Origin: Salvator merianae
Taxonomy: Eukaryota > Chordata > Lepidosauria > Squamata > Teiidae
Direction: 5' to 3'
Assembly (NCBI GenBank): GCA_003586115.2
Contig: QVOM02000073.1
Location: 23,236,175-23,300,174, forward strand
DNA length: 64,000 nucleotides
The notes under the pieces were generated by a model that did not search any database, was not told where the DNA came from, and saw only the letters and a program-made list of their open reading frames with translations. This document shows, piece by piece, positions 56,570 through 64,000 of this stretch (positions are counted from its first letter, which is position 1; each line of letters opens with the position of its first letter). Both the position numbers and the translations under genes were made by a program.

Positions 56570-59500
56570 TTAGACTATCAGAGGAAGACGTGTTTGATTT
56601 TTTTGTATAAGATCTGCCCTTTGCATTATTTAATTGGACCTTTAATTATTTCTCCATATATTGTTCACCTGAAGCATATTAACAATGACATAACTTTCTT
56701 TAATATTATTCCTTAGGAGATCATAATACTAGGGTATCTTACTCCAACAAGAACTCTTTTTCTATATCTCTTTGATTTATGGAAAATGATGTTTCTGTTG
56801 TTCAGGGACAATGAATTATGGTTATGTCATGAGCCTGGATCACCTGTCAAATTGGCAGTGCCAGTTCTCCCCTTTACAGAAAAGTCTGTGACATCAGATA
56901 ATGCAGGATCATCTAAGTATAGAGAATACCATTGTATATGAAGAAAATCCTCTCTGAGCCTATCTTTGATTGTGTTCTACCCTTGGAATCATTTAAACCT
57001 TCATAACTAAACCATAGCTCAGCTGAGACCCATACAAACTGTTTGGAGTAAATGTGTTATTCATTTTTTGCCACTATGCTCAAAGTATTAATGCTACTCA
57101 CATGAGATATACAACGCAGTATAATTTAGCTTATACCATATATCAACTAATACAATTCTTGTATATTGGAGTTGTGAAAATAGATTTCATAAGGATGCGT
57201 GAGAGAAGGGCTATAGATCCAATAGTATTCCAAGTATGACAGTTCAGGCAAAAACTTCATGAAACCAAACAGCCATCTTCAATCAATAAGCACAGAGGCT
57301 AATTCAGAACTAGGCATGCTTTTGTGTTCTATTTTAGTGAGCATTGTATAAAGAGCATGGTAAAGCAGAGTTTACATTTTCTGCTTATAATACTCTGAGG
57401 TAAATGTAAAGTACTGGAGGTAAATTGTTAAATAAATTAACAAATACTAGTAAATTCTTGACTAGAGGATTGCATAATCTTCTTGGGCAAGGATTAGGTA
57501 TTAAAGATTGACCAGTCTAACTAGAAAGCTACCTGCGGGAGCAGGGGCATAGGGATAATAAAGCAAGGAGGGGCAGATACCCTTGGGCCAACCACCACCA
57601 AGGACTTTCATCCATTCAGGGAAGTCTTGCCCCAAAGCACCCCACTCAGTGATGCTTGGCACCCACATGAGCTGGCAACGTTCTTCACTCCTGTTGGGCT
57701 GAGGGTCATTGGAAGAAGGGCCATTAAATTTTTTGGCTTTAAACCTGTTACAAGTAGTGGTCTAGAATATACAGATTTAACTGGGGAAAATAGCTCTACC
57801 CAGCCACAAACTCTAAAATGCAGGATCGTTATGTTAAGTCTTTAAAAACAGTAAATTGATCCTCTGCCTAGTCCAACAACAACAAAACCAGAGAAAAACA
57901 CTCCTAGAATCAAGATTATTCTAAAACATAATGTAAACTTTATTAAAAACAGCAAAAGGGCTCTAAAAAGGCATAGAACAGCAAACTGTCAGATTTGACA
58001 GGAACCAGGTAATTGTCAGATTCAAAAAGGCAATGGAAATACAGGCAAGCACAGAGCAGTGGAGTGAATGCCTTAATACGGGTCTCCCTCTTCAGTAATA
58101 CTACACATGAGCAGTGATCAAATAATGGGAAAAACTCAGCAGCAGCTTTTTATGAACGGGGAGGTTAAATGAGGACAGGGTTTACAGATCATTATGAATA
58201 AGAGATGAAGGAGGGGGAAATGTAGCCTAAAACTCCTATCCTACACTGCCCAGGAAGACTGTAGCTAGTCCAGGAGCAGTTGGTTCTCATCCTCTGAGGT
58301 GAAGAAGACTTGAGAGCATAGATTCTGCTGCTGTGGTGAGGTTCTGGGACCAGGGGAAGTCTTCAAGGCCAGGTTGTCAAGCTCCACAACAACACAACTC
58401 TCTCAAGGTGATGTAGCAAAGTAGAAACCTTCTTGGCTTTGGGCCTTCACCAAGGCACAGATCAGACTTGGAGAAAGGCTAGACTGCCTCAGGCTGAAGC
58501 GGCAAGATGGAAGGCAAGTGGCAAGCAGCAGGCAGAATGGAGCAGAACACAGCAGATCTTCTTGCACAGCAGCAACTGCAGATGATAGCAGTGTGGATTT
58601 GGATGAAGTCCACCACACTGTGCTGCTCCTGGTTTGCATTTTATGTGCATCTGGATTGTGAGATTGTCCCTGACTCTGAGTCCTGCCTGGGGGTGGGACT
58701 GCCATGTGAGACAATTCAAATTAATGGACAGGTTTCAGTGGGAAATGTAGGGGGAGGGCTGTGTGATGTAGCTCTTGTGCTGCTGTTGCCCAAATAAGGT
58801 GTTTCCTTCTGCCAAGCAGACATGAGCAGCTGAAGGGACATACTTCTGGACAATGTAAATGGGTTTGTGTTTGCAGAGTCCTGCAAGCACAAAGGCGTGA
58901 TATTGGCATTGCTGAGTGACATTTACCTTAAACCAAAAGCCAAACAATTGCTGGGACAAATTCCTAACTACATTCTATTGTTACTGTCTGATACTCCTGA
59001 TGGGAATCTCTCCAGACATTTATCCAAGGCTGACTTTAACAAAAGATTAAATAGCTTTTAATAATATGTCCTTCCAGATGCTGATCAGGGAATACATCAA
59101 CCGCTATCAAGCCATCTTGAAAGGATTATCTCCCCTAGGCTAGCTCTGCTCTCATGCAGATGTATTTGTCCTCCTTTGTTTTGGGCAACAACAGAATATT
59201 TTGCAACACTTCCTTGTACTTTTAAAATCAAGGCTTGACTTTCCAAGTTGGATTCTGGTCTGATAAAGGGCAACAGGCTACTGTGGTCCATTTCCCTGTA
59301 CTTTCAATCTGTATACCAATTTGTATGCCAAAGTACAAATGTCTGTGCCTTGGCAGAGCCCTGCCTTTGATGGCACAGCACAGTTTCTTTGGGGTCTATT
59401 GGCAATACTACACCAAGCTTGGTGTATCCCTTTGCAAAAGAGAGACCCATTGGTTAGTTTTTGAACTTGCTTAGGATTGGATAGTTTTGATAATCCCCTC

Positions 59501-59750
59501 AGGATGCAACAGAGGTTTTTAACAGCTGCTTCTGGGTTGTCATGGTTAGCACTGTGTTCCCACCTTTAGATCCTTTGTTTTCACAGGCTGAGATTGTGTA
59601 GAGTGCCAACTGACAGGTTTACGATGGGCAGAAAGTCTCCAATGGCATGCTAAGCTGGAAATTGGGGGAGTGTTACTCTGGTCTTTGGCTGAGAGAACAA
59701 CAAGCACTGTTACTGTTTAAGCTAACTTATTGCATCTGTTTTCACTGTGA
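56570..59750. other. no recognised gene; unclassified, partly repeat-like DNA
   Basis: 56570-57900 is A/T-rich non-coding DNA. 57900-58860 is GC-richer, opens with an A/T-rich stretch (ACTTTATTAAAAACAGC) and reads like the end of an unclassified retroelement on the minus strand, but I find no protein domain or boundary. The rest holds no supportable feature. Confidence 0.35.
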
Positions 59751-59751
59751 T

Positions 59752-59822
59752 TTTATTGTAACCTGCCCTGAAAAGGTTGGGTATAGGGCGGGATAGCAAT
59801 ACCAAATAAACAAGCAAATAAA
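59752..59822 (+). mobile_element. L2-type LINE 3' tail
   Basis: The sense strand reads GTAACCTGCCCTGAAAAGGT, then GGGTATAGGGCGGGATAGCA and an AAATAA-type tail. It is the inverse of the tail motifs at 40297 and 63183. Confidence 0.75.
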
Positions 59823-60345
59823 TATGCAGGGAAGCAGATGTGGAGTGACTAGTTTATGGTGCAAGTTGTTGCAGAAAGGGAGGGGTTGTGAGGCATGATA
59901 TGAAGAGACTTCTGTAGCTTTGTTCTTTATGGTTTACTATCAAACAGCTGTATTGTAGATTAATAAATGCTATATGCTCAGAAAAACAGTTGTCATCCTT
60001 GTGTCTCTGCCTGTTAGTCTAACAAGGACTGATGCTTATCTTGAACCTGAATAGAATAAAGCCAGCTCCAGATGCTGGCTGAATATAGCGCCAACAGGCA
60101 GTATTCCGGATAAAAGGCCCTCTGGAATATTGCTTGTTGTCTAGACAGCGTGGGGGGACCGTACTGTCTGTGCACTTTTGGGGGCCATGCACTTCTGTGT
60201 ATTTCACCGGCACGAAATACCCAGAAGTGCACGATAGGCAGAACAGTAGTGGAGGCTCCATCCAAAAGGTAACTGATAGTGGTATTCTGGGAAAACCTGC
60301 TACGAGAGTCAAGTCTTTTCTGAAATAGGCTACCGCATGTTTTAG

Positions 60346-60433
60346 GGGGGATATCGCATAGCTATGGTGAGGTTGCCACAGATATATGTGGCAATCCTAC
60401 CATAGCAGTGCCAAAATGGCACTATATTCCCCC
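60346..60433. repeat. fold-back element
   Basis: GGGGGATATCGCATAGCTATGG and GGTTGCCACA on the left pair with TGTGGCAATCCTACCATAGC and ACTATATTCCCCC on the right. An ATATAT centre and a small internal hairpin (GCCAAAATGGC) are present. It is followed by CTGGATGCAGCCTAA, an end motif also present at 35510 and 33040. Confidence 0.55.
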
Positions 60434-60439
60434 TCGTCT

Positions 60440-61925
60440 GGATGCAGCCTAAAAAAGTGTGACAGTCTTCGTGACTGTACTGGGATCACAGGAAAAGGGA
60501 AACTGAAGAGAAATACTATGTTTTATCTAGAGTTACATTAGCCAACTCTCACTATGTGCTTTTGATTTGAAGTTTTTTAAAAGGTATGTATGGTCAAAAT
60601 AATATTTAAAAACTTTTCCTGGTGTCTATGGGCTAAAGGCTCCACATGGCTGTGATGTCACCTGCTCTGTGGCTAGGCAGAGACTAGGAGCCAATCATAA
60701 ACAAGAGGGAGTCCTTCCCCCTTTGACCCAGCTTTTGCTTCTGCCTTGGAGTGAACAGGCAGCAGTGTAGGGACATATGAGTTTCTCTGAGTTTTTTTTT
60801 TTATCATTTCTTCTTAGAGTTTTATAGGTTTTTGTGAGTTTTTGTAAATTTTTAAAGGTTTTGGTTCCTTTTTTTGTTATTTACCGGGCTGGTAGGAACT
60901 TCCCCAGTCTGATTGCTGAGTGGGGACCCATTATACCAACCAGGTGCTGCAGCACCTTCAAAGTGGTATTTTCTAAAATTCGCAGTCATTTCCATGTCTA
61001 TTCCATGTTTAAGTGTTAAAACACTTTACAAGGCTGGAACAAGACTTGTCTTTGTGTTGTGGCAAAAAAAGGTCAAGGAAAAACTGAAGAGAAGTTCTCA
61101 CTACATCTGGGAAAAGCAGTACGATGCCCTGTTGTACACGCTTCAGAGTCTAACGTAACACCACTGGGAGATGCAAGTTGAAATCTAATTCATTTAGCTA
61201 ATTCATTTAGCTTCATTGACTATAGGTAATTACTTTTGAGTAAATAAGAGCAGAATTGCTCTGGAATGTATACATTCCCACATGGCATCTGATCTACCTC
61301 CTAAAATTATCATCTGCTGGGCTGGGCATAATATTCTTATCATATCTGTTAAGCAAACATACAGATTAATGTACAAATATTGCAACAGTTAATCAAATTG
61401 TATTTGTATTAAAAAGAAAAACCACTGCTAGGATTTTCCTGCATTATTTTAACAGTGTAAAGAACTGTCCAAGGCATTTCTACTTCAAATAGCAAATAAA
61501 TATTTAGGAATTTTTTCTTATTTATATGGTAATTAAAAACACACATGGTTTCAACATGCACCTGCACAGAACCAAGCCAGATATATCCAAATGTCCTGCC
61601 TCTTGCATTTCCCCTTCTTCTCTGTTTAAGAAAAAAGCTGAACTTTATAGGACTACATATAGATGTGAGGTGTCAATGGGAATATCTCAATATTGGGGGG
61701 AACAGTTTGAAGATTAAAAAAACCCATAAAAATGATCAGAAATGAGAAGTTCTTTTTGCACACTGAAATTAAAAACAAGGTAATAGCAATTCTCTTCATA
61801 GCAGTAAGTCAGCCTGACCACTGTTAATTCTCAGCTGTGTCCTAGGTCAAAAAACAAATGAGGACAATTATTACTTTATAGACATATAATGATATAAAAA
61901 TGAAAAGGTTTATCATTAGGCAACC
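60440..61925. other. no recognised feature
   Basis: A/T-rich intergenic DNA. A 13-bp near-perfect direct duplication, TAATTCATTTAGCT, occurs at about 61187-61212. Confidence 0.4.
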
Positions 61926-61939
61926 AATGCACAGGAGGT

Positions 61940-62199
61940 CAGAGACGTAGCTAAAATTTTTGCCACCTGGGGCCACGCAGTGGCAGAGGAGCGCAAGCAA
62001 GGGCGCCCTGCCCTGTAGCCTTCTACCCCTGTTGCCGCCCTGAGGATTGTCAGGTGGGCGGGCGCCGTGCTCTCCTTCTCGCTTATGCTCCGGAGAAACT
62101 TTGCACACCGGGCAGGCAGAGAAGGCCCTGGCTAGATGTGCTGCCTGGGACGTGCCGCCTGGGGTGGACCACCCCCTCGCCCCCCTTCCTACGCCACTG
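61940..62199. mobile_element. hAT-type MITE, 260 bp, with 8-bp target duplication
   Basis: The ends CAGAGACGTAGCTA and GGAAGG..CTACGCCACTG (inverse CAGTGGCGTAG) form short imperfect inverted repeats. CAGGAGGT (61932-61939) and CAGGAGGC (62200-62207) are an 8-bp target duplication with one difference, the size typical of hAT. The interior is GC-rich and non-coding. Confidence 0.75.
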
Positions 62200-62325
62200 C
62201 AGGAGGCTTTAGGGTGGCACAAGATGTGTGGCCATTCTGGGTCACTTGGGTCAGGGGGGCGCTGCTGTGGCTGGATCTGGGGATGGGAAACAGAGGGACC
62301 TGCCTCTAGTTGTAGCCTTCAGAAA

Positions 62326-62346
62326 CATCACCATCACCATCACCAC
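62326..62346. repeat. (CATCAC)n short tandem repeat
   Basis: About three and a half CATCAC units. In the forward frame this would read as a His run, without support for a gene. Confidence 0.85.
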
Positions 62347-62349
62347 TAG

Positions 62350-63180
62350 CCCCTGCCCCAACCTGCTACACTGCCATCCTAACAGCCAAGATGACTAGGG
62401 AATTCTGGGCCACCAAGATGGGTTAGGGTATGGAACACATGACAAGCTCTGGGGGGTGCCTGTCATGGGGTAGAATGGATGCCGTACCCTCTGCCCCCTT
62501 TTGTAGAGGGTGACCTGCAGAGCACAAGGTGGCAGGCAGCAAAGGCAGGAATAGGCCCAGCTAGGAGGGTACAGACCAGAGAGTCACTGTTCCAAAATCA
62601 GACTCTTTTCTCTCATCCTGCCATAGAGCACTTTGGCATCAGCATTTCTTACAAGCTATGTGCAAAGCCACACTGCTCATTTGTTTGCTCTCTTCCTTTC
62701 TCTTAATTTCCTCCTCCCTTCTTTGGCCACGGTCACACTGTAGTCTGACAGTCCATCTCAGGCTTCTTTTGGCCTGGAATGACCTGGTCACACCTACTGA
62801 CCACAATGACAATGCCCCTCTGCCGAGCCTTCGTGGTAAAAGGTAAATTTGAGGGTGGTGTGATGAGGGTGGGGGGTGGTAGAGGGTGGCTCAGCATGGC
62901 ATCGCACAGTGTGGGGGATGCATGGCAAGGTCTGTGTGGTGTGACATGACACAATGGGGGCAAAAGGAGGGCAAAGCTTACTTTTCACCAAGTTTGGCTT
63001 GGTGGCAGTGGTGGGAGTGGCACGGTAAGGTACTGAGGGGGGGTATCAGGATGACGGCATCATTGGAGGCGAGGTCAGGGTGGCAGGATCAGGCCTTTCC
63101 CGGGATGAAGCAAAGGAAAGCAGCTCCACAGGCAGTCAGATTGACAAGTCTTGTTGCCCTGCTGGCTGCCCTCCATGTTT
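62350..63180. other. no recognised feature
   Basis: GC-moderate DNA with G-rich patches (62850-62885, 63020-63050). No domain is found. Confidence 0.4.
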
Positions 63181-63182
63181 TT

Positions 63183-63300
63183 TTTTTTAAAAATTGCATA
63201 TTTATCCTGCCCTATACCCGAAGGTCTCAGGGCAGGTTACAACAATTAAAACAACAACACAATAAAACAGTAATAAGCACACAATAAAACAGTAGCCTGA
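63183..63300 (-). mobile_element. L2-type LINE 3' tail
   Basis: The plus strand reads TTATCCTGCCCTATACCCGA, AGGTCTCAGGGCAGGTTACA and ACAATTAAAACAACAAC, nearly identical to the tail of the L2 at 40274-40390. Only the last 120 bp are present. Confidence 0.8.
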
Positions 63301-63853
63301 AAGAGAGAGGTTGCTGCTTACCTGGCCTGGACAACAACCCTTTGCCTCTGTCCATTTCTGGATGAAACAAACTCAGATGATGTGGTGGGATTATGTGGTG
63401 ACAGGATAGTTCTGTTCCAGTCAGGAAAGTCCTTGCAAAAGCCAGATACATGCTTTAGCTTCTGGTCTTTAGGACTTAAGATAGCCTCTGTCCTTCTAAA
63501 ATAGGTGTGACCTTGGCCTTTGTTTTTTAAATTATTTTCAATTAAAACAAAAGAAAACATCATGAAATAACAGTTCATCTTCAATAGATCATTACCAACT
63601 GTGAATGAACTTCCCGTCCCTGGGAAACTCACCCCTCCTATTGCAAACATGTCCCTCAAACTACTTCTAACCTCTGTGGACTCCAGATCATTCCAATTCT
63701 GTTATAACAGTAGTCAAAGAATTTGCTGTGAAACCCAATATTGAATTGTTCTGGCAATGCAGAGCAATGACTGAGCAACAGGAACCAAACACTGTAAAAA
63801 GTTTCTGTAGGTGATTGTCCCATCATCAGCTTAGTTTGGTGTGTAAGTCATTC

Positions 63854-63883
63854 TTTTTTTTTTTTTCTTTTTTTTTTGGTACA
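63854..63883 (-). mobile_element. poly(A)-only retroinsertion (30 bp) with 10-bp target duplication
   Basis: A T-rich run of 24 bases with one C, then GGTACA, is enclosed by TAAGTCATTC at 63844-63853 and 63884-63893. This looks like target-primed reverse transcription that copied little more than the poly(A) tail of a LINE or other transcript. Confidence 0.5.
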
Positions 63884-64000
63884 TAAGTCATTCATTCAAA
63901 GCCAGGTCCCATAGTTTTTGATACTAACTTTGAATAGTTGGAGTTTATTCTTTCCGGTTGCTGCTATAATTATTCACGCTGCTACTGACACAAACTTTAA

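Noticed and set aside
57900..58860. GC-richer stretch as an LTR or coding exon
   Set aside because: No TG...CA ends with duplication, no primer-binding site and no protein domain could be recognised. It is left as unclassified.

Overview
The window is nuclear DNA of a vertebrate, most likely a squamate reptile. It carries intron-containing animal genes with GT-AG splice sites, CpG-rich promoter blocks, and a mixture of interspersed repeats typical of lizards and snakes: tRNA-derived SINEs of the Sauria/Squam type, a Bov-B LINE 3' end, L2-, CR1- and L1-type LINEs, Tc1/mariner, hAT-like MITEs and many palindromic fold-back repeats. Species cannot be fixed from the sequence. I see no bacterial, viral or CRISPR feature.

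Layout. (1) 1-6350, minus strand: the 5' half of a CCN-family matricellular gene closest to CCN1/CYR61. Three coding exons are present (signal peptide, IGFBP domain, VWC domain). The TSP1 and CT exons are not seen and probably lie beyond the left edge. A compact promoter with a TATA box, two CCAAT boxes and two TEAD-type CATTCC sites lies at 6171-6349. (2) 6.4-26.3 kb: about 20 kb without a recognised gene, filled with decayed repeats. One low-confidence membrane-segment exon candidate lies at 12298-12502 (-). (3) 26.3-27.7 kb: a CpG-rich block on the 5' side of LRRC8E that could hold its promoter and untranslated first exon. It is followed by repeats including a 601-bp DNA element with a 21-bp internal tandem array. 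(4) 34934-38323, plus strand: a complete LRRC8E gene, 796 codons in two coding exons, encoding a subunit of the volume-regulated anion channel. (5) 39-54.9 kb: repeats, including a 3-kb L2 LINE (-) with a CR1 nested in it, a Tc1 element, and an L1 (-) with perfect 18-bp target-site duplications. (6) 54996-56135, plus strand: a second, divergent LRRC8-family gene. It has an intact 379-codon frame covering all four membrane segments but stops exactly where the leucine-rich repeats should begin. The L1 sits only 14 bp upstream of its exon, inside the splice-acceptor region. (7) 56.1-64 kb: possible decayed LRR remnants, then repeats and unrecognised DNA.

How the genes relate. LRRC8E and the second gene are same-strand neighbours about 16.7 kb apart. 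Both have a splice acceptor 1-2 nt before the ATG, which suggests tandem duplication. LRRC8 proteins assemble as hexameric anion channels, so a subunit with pore domain but no LRR domain is the most interesting item in the window. Whether it is an expressed short subunit or a decaying pseudogene cannot be settled from sequence alone. The CCN1-like gene is unrelated in function; its sequence suggests a CCN1 paralogue rather than CCN1 itself.
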